From Deltaproteobacteria bacterium RBG_16_54_11 (GTDB lineage Bacteria; Desulfobacterota; B13-G15; RBG-16-54-18): 18,802 nt of DNA. Made by a program: the position numbers and the translations under genes. Below, piece after piece: positions 7,604-15,413 of this stretch (the stretch's first letter is position 1; each line of letters starts with the position of its first letter). The stretch spans positions 1 through 18,802 of the forward strand of contig MGQS01000022.1 of the NCBI GenBank assembly GCA_001797905.1, written 5' to 3'. The notes under the pieces are model-generated. The model ran no database searches and had not been told where the DNA came from. It saw nothing but the letters and a program-made list of their open reading frames with translations.

Positions 7604-7641
7604 AGAAGGGGGCATCTATTGCATGATAGATGCCCCCTTCT
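7604..7641. terminator. Strong bidirectional hairpin between convergent genes
   Basis: A perfect 16-base stem, AGAAGGGGGCATCTAT (7604-7619) with its complement at 7626-7641, and a 6-base loop. It lies between the ends of the plus-strand channel-like gene (7434) and the minus-strand ABC operon (7673), where a shared terminator is expected. Neither side has a proper T-run next to the stem, so it may act as a 3'-end stabiliser or transcript barrier and not as a classical intrinsic terminator. Confidence 0.6.
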
Positions 7642-7672
7642 GCATGAGGTGCGTAGCGGAAGATTTTTTTGA

Positions 7673-8437
7673 TTAGGTAAGGCTTTTCTCCTTTCTTCCC
7701 GCTTTTCTTCGCTTTTGTGTTCGATCGGACTTTATTCCATTTGATTCAGGACGCCGCAGCACTGTTCCTTCGTCCGCAAGGCGCCCGTCGGAGAGTCTGA
7801 TGAGCCTCCGGGCATGGTGGGCATACTCATTGCTGTGCGTCACCATGATCACCGTTATTTTTTCGTGGTTCAACGCAGTGAGCAGCTTCATGATCTCGGA
7901 GCCGGTGTGTGTGTCAAGGTTGCCCGTTGGTTCGTCGGCAAGGATGATGGGTGGATGGTTCACGATGGCCCGGGCAATGGCTACGCGCTCCTGTTCGCCG
8001 CCGGAGATCTGATTTGGCAAGCGCGTTGCCTTGCCGGGGAGGCCCACGCGTGCCAGCGCATCGATGGCAGCGGAAAGCTTTTGTTTCTTGCCCATCTTCA
8101 CGATGGCCAGTGGCAGCATGACGTTTTCCGCAAGCGTCAGGTAGGGCAGGAGGTGAAAGTTCTGGAAGACGAAGCCGATGGACCGCTTGCGAAAATCGGC
8201 GCGCTCATCGGAAGTGAGGGCATAGACGTCAACCCCGTCCACAAGGAATCTGCCCGATGTCGGTGAATTAAGGCCGCCCAGCATGGAGAGAAGGGTTGAT
8301 TTGCCGGAACCCGACTCACCCATAATGGCGACAAATTCTCCTTTGTCTATCCCGAGATCGACGCCCCCAACTGCGGTGATCGCCGCTTCTCCGGCGCCGT
8401 ACCGTTTAACCAGATTTTCTGCATCTATATAGCTCAT
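7673..8437 (-). CDS. ABC transporter ATP-binding protein (LolD/MacB type)
   Basis: The nucleotide-binding subunit for the permease encoded just upstream. In 254 residues it shows Walker A GESGSGKST (40-48), the Q-loop at Q92 and a signature ISGGEQERVAIARA (144-157). Walker B is IILADEP (164-170), followed by TGNLD, and the H-loop His is H201. The signature reads ISGGEQ where LSGGQQ is usual. The ADEPTGNLD string and the FQNFHLLPYLTLAENV segment are typical of the LolD/MacB/FtsE-like group that works with FtsX-fold permeases, which couple ATP hydrolysis to work in the periplasm. The last 23 residues form a basic tail beyond the domain. The start follows AAGGAGAAAAAC, and the gene begins 11 bases after the permease stop, so the two are co-transcribed. 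It is the last gene of the operon. Confidence 0.93.
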   Translation of the reverse strand: MSYIDAENLVKRYGAGEAAITAVGGVDLGIDKGEFVAIMGESGSGKSTLLSMLGGLNSPTSGRFLVDGVDVYALTSDERADFRKRSIGFVFQNFHLLPYLTLAENVMLPLAIVKMGKKQKLSAAIDALARVGLPGKATRLPNQISGGEQERVAIARAIVNHPPIILADEPTGNLDTHTGSEIMKLLTALNHEKITVIMVTHSNEYAHHARRLIRLSDGRLADEGTVLRRPESNGIKSDRTQKRRKAGRKEKSLT

Positions 8438-8448
8438 TGTTTTTCTCC

Positions 8449-9612
8449 TTACAAGGCCCGCAGGGCTTCATTCGGGTCTAGCCGCGATGCCATGAGGGCC
8501 GGATAGAGGCTTGCGGCAATGCCGAGCAGGATCGAGGCGAAAAACGCAGCCGCCGCCATCACCGGGTCGAGAGAGACAGCTGTGTGGCCCTGCCCCTCGG
8601 TAAACAGGGGAAGGAGCAGCCCGGTAGCGCCCAAGCCGGCGAAGTAGCCCGCTATCCCCGCAACGGCCGCCACAATACCTGCTTCGAGCAGTATGATTCG
8701 CAGCACGTGGGACTTGCGGTAGCCCATGGCGCGGAATATCCCGATTTCAACGGTCCGCTCGCGGACACTCCCCATCATGGTGACCAGCACCATGAGGCAT
8801 CCGACGAGCAGCACCAGCGCCGAGACGCCGTATGAGAACTTCTGGAAGTGGCCGATCGTTTCCATGCGTCCCTTGACTACCTGCTGGATGGCCATAACGT
8901 TGCCGCTGGGCAGCACGGCGGAGATCTGTTTCACCATCGCGGGGATGGGGCATCCGGAGCAGAGCGCCGCCACCTCCACCAAGGATATTCTGCCTTGTTT
9001 GCCAAGGAGGTCCTGGGCGCTTGCGAGCGGGGCGAAGATAAGCCCATCGTCCTGTGAGCCCGTAGCCTCGAGTACTCCCGTCACGGACAACGCCCGTCCC
9101 CGTACGATTACCGTGTCACCGACCGTGAGGCCGATGATGCGCGAGGCGTCGGAACCGATAATGATGTCATCTTCCCTGGTAGGGATCTTTCCCTTCACGC
9201 TCCACCAGGGCCTGAGAATCTGCGCGGCCGTGAAATCGATCCCGGCCAGCAGGATTCGGTGTCCTCCCACGGTGATTGGACCAAGCACCATCGGCCCCAC
9301 CGCGGCAACGTTGGCAGCGTTCTTAATGGTCTTGATCTTCGTAAGTTCCTCCTGGCGTATCTCCTGCATGTCAAAGGAGACGCCGCCCAACGACATGCCG
9401 CCATAGGTGAGGGAAAGGTTCTCGGTCTTGGGTACAATAAGGATATTGGCGCCGTACATCTCAAGTTTGTGCTTCATGTCGTTCTTCATCTCCTTAACCA
9501 GACTGATGAGTCCGACGACCGTCGACACGCCGATGAGCAATCCCACGAGCACGAAGAGCGCGCGGGCCTTGCGCCGCCTCAGGTTACTGATCACAATGTT
9601 TTTAAGTGTCAT
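8449..9612 (-). CDS. FtsX/MacB-type ABC transporter permease
   Basis: A 387-residue membrane subunit. One helix lies near residues 18-40 and is followed by a large periplasmic domain of the MacB core type (about 45-250). Three C-terminal helices (about 262-380) make up the FtsX domain, including SVRERTVEIGIFRAMG (282-297), the coupling-helix hallmark. The periplasmic part carries a CSGC pair (C218, C221), unusual for MacB and LolC and suggestive of a redox or metal role shared with the CxxC protein upstream. I place the start at 9612 (MTLKNIVISNL), behind GGAGGTGA. The frame is open for 76 more codons, but those encode low-complexity Ser/Thr/Arg sequence lying in the DUF2318 gene and are a shadow. 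It begins 4 bases after the DUF2318 stop. Confidence 0.92.
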   Translation of the reverse strand: MTLKNIVISNLRRRKARALFVLVGLLIGVSTVVGLISLVKEMKNDMKHKLEMYGANILIVPKTENLSLTYGGMSLGGVSFDMQEIRQEELTKIKTIKNAANVAAVGPMVLGPITVGGHRILLAGIDFTAAQILRPWWSVKGKIPTREDDIIIGSDASRIIGLTVGDTVIVRGRALSVTGVLEATGSQDDGLIFAPLASAQDLLGKQGRISLVEVAALCSGCPIPAMVKQISAVLPSGNVMAIQQVVKGRMETIGHFQKFSYGVSALVLLVGCLMVLVTMMGSVRERTVEIGIFRAMGYRKSHVLRIILLEAGIVAAVAGIAGYFAGLGATGLLLPLFTEGQGHTAVSLDPVMAAAAFFASILLGIAASLYPALMASRLDPNEALRAL

Positions 9613-9616
9613 CGTT

Positions 9617-10066
9617 TCACCTCCGGAAATCGAAATAGCGCTTACCCTGGAGGATGTCGGCCACCTTGATGATGACGGCGCCATGCTCCACCTTTCGGTT
9701 GAGCGGAGCAGGGTTGCAGCCGCCGTGGACTTCATTGATGCGGGTGGATGGGAATCGTCTACCGCAGTTGTTACAGACCATAACATCGCCCTTCTGGGAG
9801 TACCCTTTGTTTTCCGCCCAGCAGACGTCGCAGGCGTCAAAGGCGGCGCGGATCACGCCGTCCGAGCTCTTAATGATAAAGTAGCGAATGGCCACACCGT
9901 CATCGGTCTTATAGGTATAGTGGCGCGCCTTGCCGTTGAGAAAGGTCTTCTCGGCATAGGTAATTTTGGTCGCCGCAACGGCGCGTGTTGTTGCCGGGAA
10001 AGCAGAGACTACAACCATACAGTATAATGTTGCCAGCATAAAAGCTGAGGTTATCCGTGTAAACAT
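9617..10066 (-). CDS. DUF2318 periplasmic protein with CxxC / CxxC / GGC metal-site motif
   Basis: A 149-residue exported protein. Residues 1-32 form a signal peptide or anchor (hydrophobic to about 24, then TTRAVAA). The conserved DUF2318 core follows: FDACDVCWAENKGY with C79 and C82, VMVCNNCGRRF with C98 and C101, then VHGGCNPAPL with C117. Family members are described as membrane-linked proteins expected to bind Fe-S or another metal. Cj1660 of Campylobacter jejuni, in an iron-responsive locus with FTR1-type permease, P19 and ABC genes, is the comparison I would make (from memory). Here it is followed directly by the permease and ATPase. The start is fixed by AAAGGAG before the ATG. The 101-base gap to the gene upstream contains a small hairpin (10111-10115 with 10127-10131). 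The biochemical role is not established. Confidence 0.88.
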   Translation of the reverse strand: MFTRITSAFMLATLYCMVVVSAFPATTRAVAATKITYAEKTFLNGKARHYTYKTDDGVAIRYFIIKSSDGVIRAAFDACDVCWAENKGYSQKGDVMVCNNCGRRFPSTRINEVHGGCNPAPLNRKVEHGAVIIKVADILQGKRYFDFRR

Positions 10067-10167
10067 ATTTTCTCCTTTCTAGTCATGTGATTGGTCGAAA
10101 CATCAGCGTTGCGGGGTCCAAAATATCCCGCAGGACGTTATAGCGGTCTTGTGAGGCGAAACGCCGA

Positions 10168-10581
10168 TTAACAGCGGAAGGTTAGATTGACAAGATAGGA
10201 CAAGGTAAGGGGTGGGCCGGTCCCCGTCCATCTCCCAACCGACGTAAGGTTTTGAAGCAGGAGAGGGGTCTGCAGGCCGGTGTCTAAAGCGGCATAGAGC
10301 GGAGTGGGATTGTACGCTCCACCGGATACCGCAGCAAGCGCCATATCAGGCCGCGCTGCCGTGGATCCTTGTCCCACATCGCAGCAGCAAGCGTCCATTT
10401 CGCCGCAGCAACACGGGTGCGTCTGTGACGGCGAAAAGGGTACCGCAGATCCGGCACCAAGTATACAGAGAGCCTGGGGATTTGCCATAATAATATAAAC
10501 CTGCGATACCACGAGAATCACAGCCAGGAGTACCGGCATGACCCTAGAGAACATCTTGCGTATTGTGTTTAGTCGGACCAT
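10168..10581 (-). CDS. Small membrane-anchored Cys-rich protein with two CCC triplets, function unknown
   Basis: I do not recognise a named family. From the ATG at 10581 it has 137 residues: a basic start, one hydrophobic helix (about 13-33), then a non-cytoplasmic-looking tail. The helix is followed by C39, then HPCCCGEMDACCCDVGQG with triplets at 57-59 and 65-67, flanked by H55, E61 and D63. The last residue is C137, giving eight Cys in all. Such a cluster suggests binding of soft metal or Fe-S, or redox chemistry. The frame is open 34 codons further, but that part covers the predicted promoter at 10606-10634, so starts at 10683 or 10623 are rejected. An ATG at 10554 is an alternative. No strong RBS precedes either. 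It heads the DUF2318/ABC operon, which suggests a shared job. Confidence 0.6.
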   Translation of the reverse strand: MVRLNTIRKMFSRVMPVLLAVILVVSQVYIIMANPQALCILGAGSAVPFSPSQTHPCCCGEMDACCCDVGQGSTAARPDMALAAVSGGAYNPTPLYAALDTGLQTPLLLQNLTSVGRWTGTGPPLTLSYLVNLTFRC

Positions 10582-10605
10582 ATACGTTATCTTGCTGGTT
10601 AAAAT

Positions 10606-10634
10606 AGTATAACCATGCGTCATCCCCTTGTCAA
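10606..10634 (-). promoter_or_regulatory. Near-consensus sigma-70 promoter of the Cys-rich/DUF2318/ABC operon
   Basis: On the minus strand TTGACA (10634-10629) is followed by exactly 17 bases and TATACT (10611-10606, 5 of 6). Transcription should start near 10599, giving a leader of about 18 bases before the ATG at 10581. I see no Fur-box-like GATAATGATAATCATTATC palindrome or other clear operator over it. It is the best promoter in the window and sets the gene start. Confidence 0.72.
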
Positions 10635-10692
10635 TCACGCCCCATTTCAGGCATTCTTGGCGTCTCGGCGCGGGTATCCGCAATGGTAAACA

Positions 10693-12294
10693 TTACTTCC
10701 CCAAGAATCTCCTTTTTAAACTCCCCAGCACCTCTTGGTACTCTTTTATGCCCAGCCAGCGGATCAAAACAAAATAGACCAAAACCGCCACGGCCATGAC
10801 CGACAGCAGCGCGATTATTTGATTAAGGAAAAGACGTTGGTCGAGGACCCGGCCGACAGCGTAATACAGGTAATAGGCCAACAGACCCATAGCCAGAGAA
10901 GCGAGGGTGATTTTGATCAAAGAGACTATTAAGTAGCGCAGGTCATATCCTCCCACCTTCCTATAGAGGACCACGCTCAAAAAGACAAAATTGACGATCA
11001 TGGTGATAGAGGTAGAAAGGGCAATGGCCTTGTGCTGAAATGCGTCTAGGGTGAGCGATACAAAAAGGATATTGGTCGCCACGGCCAAAAAACTGGCTAT
11101 GACGGGATATTTTGTATCTCTCAGTGCATAAAAAACCGGGACCGTGACCTTGACCGTAGAATAGGCAAAGAGGCCCACCGAATAATAGGCTAAGGCCTCA
11201 GCCGTGTGGAGGGTATCCAGGGCATGGAACCGGCCATGTTCAAAGATGAGACGGATAATGGGGTGAGCCAGAAATGCCAACCCAAAGGAAGCGGGGATGG
11301 TCAGCAAAAAGGCCATGGTCAAGGAAGAGACATAGGTAGCCTTCAAGGCCCTCATGTCCCCCTGCGAGGCCTGGCGGGAGATTACCGGCAAGGTAGCAAC
11401 GGCAACGGCTACCCCAAAGATGCCGATGGGGAACTGCATCAGTCGAAAGGCGTAGTTGAGCCAGGAAACACTCCCCTCAGCACACCGGGCGGCAAAATTG
11501 GTATTGATGAAGATATTGATCTGGGTGGCGGAAAGGCCGATCACCGCAGGAATCATCAGGATCATGATCCGACGCAAGCCTTCATTATGGAGATTGAGAT
11601 GAGGCCGCCATGCAAAGCCGCTTTGTTTCAGAGAAGGTAGCTGAATAGCCAACTGAAGAACCCCGCCGATCAATGTCCCCACAGCCATACCGACAATAGG
11701 CGGCTGGCCAAAGGTAGGTGCCCACCAGGCGCACAGGACCCCTCCGACGATGGAGCCCACATTAAAAAAGGTGGAGGCCATGGCCGGGATGAAAAACCGC
11801 CCCTTGGTATTCAAGATCCCCATGACCGCAGCGGCCAGGGAGACCAGGATCAAGAAAGGGAACATGATATTCGTCATGAGCCTGGTCAGGGCGATCTTAC
11901 CCGCGACCTGCCCAAAGGCAGGTGCCATGAGCCGGATGATCTCTTCGGAAAAGATGATCCCCAAAATGGTAATCAGGGAAAGGAGGAGGGTCAACGTCAA
12001 CAGGACATTATTGGCCAAGCGCCAGGCAGCCTCCTGCCCCTTCTTCTGATCGTAGTCAGTAAAAACAGTGACAAAGGCCGCTGACAGGGCCCCTTCGGCA
12101 AAAAGGTCTCGCAGCAAGTTGGGAATGCGGAAAGCCACCACGAAGGCGTCCATATAAAAGCCGGCCCCGAACAGTACGGCCATAACCTGTTCTCTGATCA
12201 ACCCCAAGATGCGGCTGAAGAAGACGGCAATGCCGATTGATCCGGCTGATTTTGCCACCTGGGTGGTTGTGGTAGCGTTATGTGAAGTCTCCAT
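10693..12294 (-). CDS. murJ: Lipid II flippase MurJ (MviN)
   Basis: MurJ moves undecaprenyl-linked peptidoglycan precursor (lipid II) across the inner membrane. It is a MOP-superfamily protein of 14 helices, and the 533-residue length and hydrophobic pattern fit. The N-terminal signature SRILGLIREQ, DAFVVAFRIPNLLRDLFAEG is intact. By alignment with E. coli MurJ by eye, the residues matching R18, R24, D39 and R52 are R28, R34, D49 and R62, so the central-cavity charges needed for transport are kept. The C-terminal helices 13-14 are present (YYLYYAVGRV onwards). The gene follows class II DAHP synthase with a 74-base gap and may be read with it. The downstream operon has its own promoter. Confidence 0.95.
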   Translation of the reverse strand: METSHNATTTTQVAKSAGSIGIAVFFSRILGLIREQVMAVLFGAGFYMDAFVVAFRIPNLLRDLFAEGALSAAFVTVFTDYDQKKGQEAAWRLANNVLLTLTLLLSLITILGIIFSEEIIRLMAPAFGQVAGKIALTRLMTNIMFPFLILVSLAAAVMGILNTKGRFFIPAMASTFFNVGSIVGGVLCAWWAPTFGQPPIVGMAVGTLIGGVLQLAIQLPSLKQSGFAWRPHLNLHNEGLRRIMILMIPAVIGLSATQINIFINTNFAARCAEGSVSWLNYAFRLMQFPIGIFGVAVAVATLPVISRQASQGDMRALKATYVSSLTMAFLLTIPASFGLAFLAHPIIRLIFEHGRFHALDTLHTAEALAYYSVGLFAYSTVKVTVPVFYALRDTKYPVIASFLAVATNILFVSLTLDAFQHKAIALSTSITMIVNFVFLSVVLYRKVGGYDLRYLIVSLIKITLASLAMGLLAYYLYYAVGRVLDQRLFLNQIIALLSVMAVAVLVYFVLIRWLGIKEYQEVLGSLKRRFLGK

Positions 12295-12368
12295 CGCTCT
12301 CTGTTTAAGACAACCTTATACCTTGGTTAGGTTTTTTATTTACCAGCTTCCTGTTCTAGGCTCCATGC

Positions 12369-13730
12369 TCATGATACTTTTTTTCCGGCGCGGGCCTTTT
12401 TAAGAAATGCAGAAAGCAAAAACGCCAATTCCAAGGCTTGATTGGCATTCAGGCGAGGATCGCAATAGGTAAAATATTTATCCGTTAATTCCTTTTCCGT
12501 AATACCTTGCGCCCCCCCGGTGCACTCTGTCACGTTTTGCCCGGTCATCTCACAATGGATACCGCCGGCATACGTACCCTCTGAATTTTGGATCTCAAAA
12601 AAATTTCTGACCTCCTCCAATATCTTATCAAATGAACGGGTCTTAATACCATGAGACGTCGTAATTGTATTGCCATGCATGGGGTCGCTGCTCCACATGA
12701 CCTTACGGCCTTCACGTTCTACGGTCCTGATCAATAGCGGCAATGTATCGGCAATACGATCCCCCATGCGAACAATAATGGTCAGCCGTCCGGGTTCATT
12801 AGAGGGATTTAATGCATCGATCAGACGTAATAACTCATCGGAATCGATGGAGGGCCCTATCTTGATGCCGATGGGATTCTTAATACCCCTTGCAAATTCT
12901 ATATGGGCCTTGTCCAATTGATGAGTCCTCTCGCCGATCCAGAGCATATGGGCTGAACAATCATACCAGTCGCCTGCCATCTCATCGCGACGTGTGAGGG
13001 CTTCTTCATAGTTCAATAACAACGCCTCGTGAGAGGTATAGACCGTTGTTTCCCTGATACTGGGCGTATCCTTCAACGTCACACCGCAGGCCTCCATGAA
13101 GGCCAGTGCCTCCCCTATACGGTCGGCAAGATTTTGGTATTGATTCCCTAAAGGGCTTCCTTTAACGAATTCGAGATTCCATTGATGCACCTGGTGTAAG
13201 TCAGCCAGGCCCCCTTTGGTAAAGGCCCGCAAGAGATTAAGCGTCGCCGCAGACTGGTGATAGGCACGAATCAAGCGCTGGGGATCGGGGATGCGGGCGG
13301 CTGCGGTAAATGCGATATCATTCACCATATCCCCCCGATAACTCGGCAAGGCAACGCCATCAACAGTTTCTGTATCGGCAGAACGAGGCTTTGCAAATTG
13401 GCCGGCCAACCGCCCTACCTTTACTACGGGACAACTCCCCGCGAAGGTGAGGACGACCGCCATCTGCAAAATCACCTTGCAGGTATCCTGGATATTCAGG
13501 GTGTTAAAATCAGCAAAGCTTTCCGCACAATCCCCCCCCTGCAAAAGAAAGGCGTTACCCTCGGTCACCCGCGCCAATTGTTTCGTTAATTCCTGAACTT
13601 CATCGATAAATACCAAGGGAGGCAATTCTCTGAGCTGAGATTCTACAGCTTGCAAGTCGGATTGCTGCGGATATTCCGGTTGCTGTAAGATCGGCTTATT
13701 CCGCCAGCTCGAAGGGTTCCAGGTATCCAT
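12369..13730 (-). CDS. Class II 3-deoxy-7-phosphoheptulonate (DAHP) synthase
   Basis: Condenses phosphoenolpyruvate with erythrose 4-phosphate, the first step of the shikimate pathway. At 453 residues it is the plant/actinobacterial class II type and not the E. coli AroFGH type. The metal ligands known from this class are in place: C68 in QGGDCAESF, H352 in SSDPMHGNT, E394 in GGIHCEMTGQNVTE and D424 in YCDPRLNANQ. The long conserved stretch GERTHQLDKAHIEF (266-279) is also there. N-terminal regulatory extensions, as in the mycobacterial enzyme, are short here, so feedback control by that route is uncertain. The start at 13730 (MDTWNPSSWR) matches the family, but the sequence before it, CTCATGAG, is not a good RBS. 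It follows the TPM-domain gene by 62 bases. Confidence 0.95.
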   Translation of the reverse strand: MDTWNPSSWRNKPILQQPEYPQQSDLQAVESQLRELPPLVFIDEVQELTKQLARVTEGNAFLLQGGDCAESFADFNTLNIQDTCKVILQMAVVLTFAGSCPVVKVGRLAGQFAKPRSADTETVDGVALPSYRGDMVNDIAFTAAARIPDPQRLIRAYHQSAATLNLLRAFTKGGLADLHQVHQWNLEFVKGSPLGNQYQNLADRIGEALAFMEACGVTLKDTPSIRETTVYTSHEALLLNYEEALTRRDEMAGDWYDCSAHMLWIGERTHQLDKAHIEFARGIKNPIGIKIGPSIDSDELLRLIDALNPSNEPGRLTIIVRMGDRIADTLPLLIRTVEREGRKVMWSSDPMHGNTITTSHGIKTRSFDKILEEVRNFFEIQNSEGTYAGGIHCEMTGQNVTECTGGAQGITEKELTDKYFTYCDPRLNANQALELAFLLSAFLKKARAGKKVS

Positions 13731-13792
13731 CTCATGAGAAAATAAAAAATGGGGGATGATTTTTCAATACTGTCCCTTGATGCCCTCAACAG

Positions 13793-14734
13793 TTACCACG
13801 ACCCGCTTGCCCCCCCTCCGCCTGATGACCCGCCGCTGAACCCGCCGAAGCTGGACCCGCCGCTGAATCCACCGGAGCTGGACCCGCTGCTGGAATAGGT
13901 CCTTCCTCCCGCGGAAAAAGAGCCACCGGAAAATAAGCCTGAACGGGCAAACTTTTTACCATAGCGCATCCCGATGACGAGCATAAAAAGAGCCCACGCC
14001 GGCAGGATGTAAACGGGAAATCCCATCATCAGGGCGAACACGATGCTCATGACCAAGGGGATACCACCGAAACCCGCTCCCCAGATCCGGAAAAAGCTTT
14101 GGCCCTTCCGGCGCAGCGAGGAACCCAAGGCCAGAAATCCCAACGTGATAAAAAGGGCGAAAAAGAGGATCATGCCCACTTTTACCGGCCACGGCGCTGC
14201 ATCCGTCTGCGGCTCAGAGCTCGGTATCGGAACGCTGGGGACGAAATCCTTGCCGGAAATCAGCGCCGCAATCCGCATGCTCCCTTGTAAGATCCCCTGG
14301 TCGTAATCCCCTGCCCTGAAGAAGGGTAATACGGTTTCTCTTATAATATCGCCTGCGCGGCCGTCCGTAATGACGGGCTCCAGGCCATAGCCGACCTCGA
14401 TGCGCGTCTTGCGCTCGTTCGGCGCGATGAGGAAGAGCACGCCGTTATCCTTCCCCTTTTTCCCAATCCCCCATTCCTTGAAAAGCTTGACGGCGTACTC
14501 CTCAACAACCATTCCCTCTAATGAGGGAACGGTCACCACGGCTATCTCGGCGCCCGTAGCTTTCTCGATAGAAGTGCAAAGGTCGCTGATCTGGGCCTTG
14601 GTCTCATTAGACATGATGCCGGCAAAATCACTGACCCAGCCTTGCGGGGTTGCGGGCATCGCCGCCCATGTGCTCGGAGCCGCAGCCAACAACAGACAGC
14701 TTACCAATAGAATGATTCGTCGTGCCCGATTCAT
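13793..14734 (-). CDS. TPM-domain membrane protein (YgcG-like)
   Basis: A 313-residue exported and membrane-anchored protein. It has a signal peptide (residues 1-25, ending STWAA) and a TPM domain (about 30-163) with VSDFAGIMSN, GAEIAVVTVPS, KDNGVLFLIAP and RIEVGYGLEPVITDG. A first helix lies near 186-206 and a helical hairpin near 222-258. The C-terminal tail is Gly/Ser-rich (268-313), ending in SSGGGGASGSW. TPM domains have been linked to phosphatase activity and to photosystem II repair in plants. In bacteria the YgcG role is unclear, and the Gly/Ser tail is a known habit of the group. The start is set by GGAGGATTATTC before the ATG. It begins 19 bases after the nucleotidyltransferase-like gene, so the two form an operon, perhaps with DAHP synthase behind. 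Confidence 0.88.
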   Translation of the reverse strand: MNRARRIILLVSCLLLAAAPSTWAAMPATPQGWVSDFAGIMSNETKAQISDLCTSIEKATGAEIAVVTVPSLEGMVVEEYAVKLFKEWGIGKKGKDNGVLFLIAPNERKTRIEVGYGLEPVITDGRAGDIIRETVLPFFRAGDYDQGILQGSMRIAALISGKDFVPSVPIPSSEPQTDAAPWPVKVGMILFFALFITLGFLALGSSLRRKGQSFFRIWGAGFGGIPLVMSIVFALMMGFPVYILPAWALFMLVIGMRYGKKFARSGLFSGGSFSAGGRTYSSSGSSSGGFSGGSSFGGFSGGSSGGGGASGSW

Positions 14735-14753
14735 GAATAATCCTCCGTGCAGT

Positions 14754-15413
14754 TCACGCTTTGTCGATTTTTCTGATCACGGACTCTACGGCTTCATGCA
14801 ATTGATGAAACAGATCTTGGAGCTCGGCGCGTTTTAAACGGATCTCCTTCTTCTTAACTTTTTTTATCTTTGCGAAGATATCCCGAGGCATGGCTATCTT
14901 TTTCCCGAGGACGGCATTAGCTTTGCCGATGAGATAGTCAAATGAATTGCCGGCCTTGACGAGGAACATCTCAAGCGCATATCCGTCCCGGTTGATATTG
15001 AGCCAGGTATCGCGCATAGTGACCAGTTTAGAACGAAGCTCAAACTCTATCTGGTAACGCAGGCGTTTCTTATCGATACTCCGCTTGCTGAAGAGATCCT
15101 TGCCCACAAGGCATTGGTGGTTATCCTTAATATCCTCAAACTCCAGGGGGAAGACATCCCAGGCATTGTCTAATTCTTCTTCGGTCCAAAAGACCAGCTG
15201 CGGAAACTGCTTACGCACCTTCCTGCGCATCAATTCCCCGACCTTTGTTATGTGCTTTAAATCGAGTTTTTTGAATACGAGCATCAAATTTACATCCGAG
15301 CGGGCGGGAACATGCTCGCCACGCGCAGCGCTCCCGTACAGGATGACACTCACCAGATTATTCCCCAACTCCTGTTTCAACTCCTTTACCCAAGCTTGTA
15401 GTATGTTCTCCAT
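14754..15413 (-). CDS. Nucleotidyltransferase-fold (MNT-like) protein with altered catalytic motif
   Basis: A 219-residue soluble protein. The N-terminal 50 residues match the minimal polymerase-beta nucleotidyltransferase motif: VSVILYGSAARGEHVPARSD, then VNLMLVF. The G-S pair is at 27-28. In the expected D-x-D the second acid is Asn (D40-V-N42), so normal two-metal catalysis may be lost or changed. Residues 110-219 are helical and highly basic (KKVKKKEIRLKRAELQDL), possibly a HEPN-like or substrate-binding domain. The start is at 15413 because AAAGGAG lies 8 bases before that ATG; an in-frame upstream ATG (15443) has no RBS. MNT proteins are often antitoxins of HEPN toxins, but no separate HEPN gene is beside it; the partner is the TPM gene. 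Function unknown. Confidence 0.75.
   Translation of the reverse strand: MENILQAWVKELKQELGNNLVSVILYGSAARGEHVPARSDVNLMLVFKKLDLKHITKVGELMRRKVRKQFPQLVFWTEEELDNAWDVFPLEFEDIKDNHQCLVGKDLFSKRSIDKKRLRYQIEFELRSKLVTMRDTWLNINRDGYALEMFLVKAGNSFDYLIGKANAVLGKKIAMPRDIFAKIKKVKKKEIRLKRAELQDLFHQLHEAVESVIRKIDKA

Noticed and set aside
8726..9406. Plus-strand open frame (226 codons) opposite the permease gene
   Set aside because: Antisense shadow with Ser/Thr/Pro-rich sequence and no RBS; the minus-strand permease is clear.
9613..9840. N-terminal extension of the permease frame
   Set aside because: It overlaps the DUF2318 coding sequence, encodes Ser/Thr/Arg low-complexity sequence, and the GGAGGTGA site marks the ATG at 9612.
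10582..10683. N-terminal extension of the Cys-rich protein
   Set aside because: The predicted -35/-10 promoter lies inside it, so these codons would be upstream of the transcript start.
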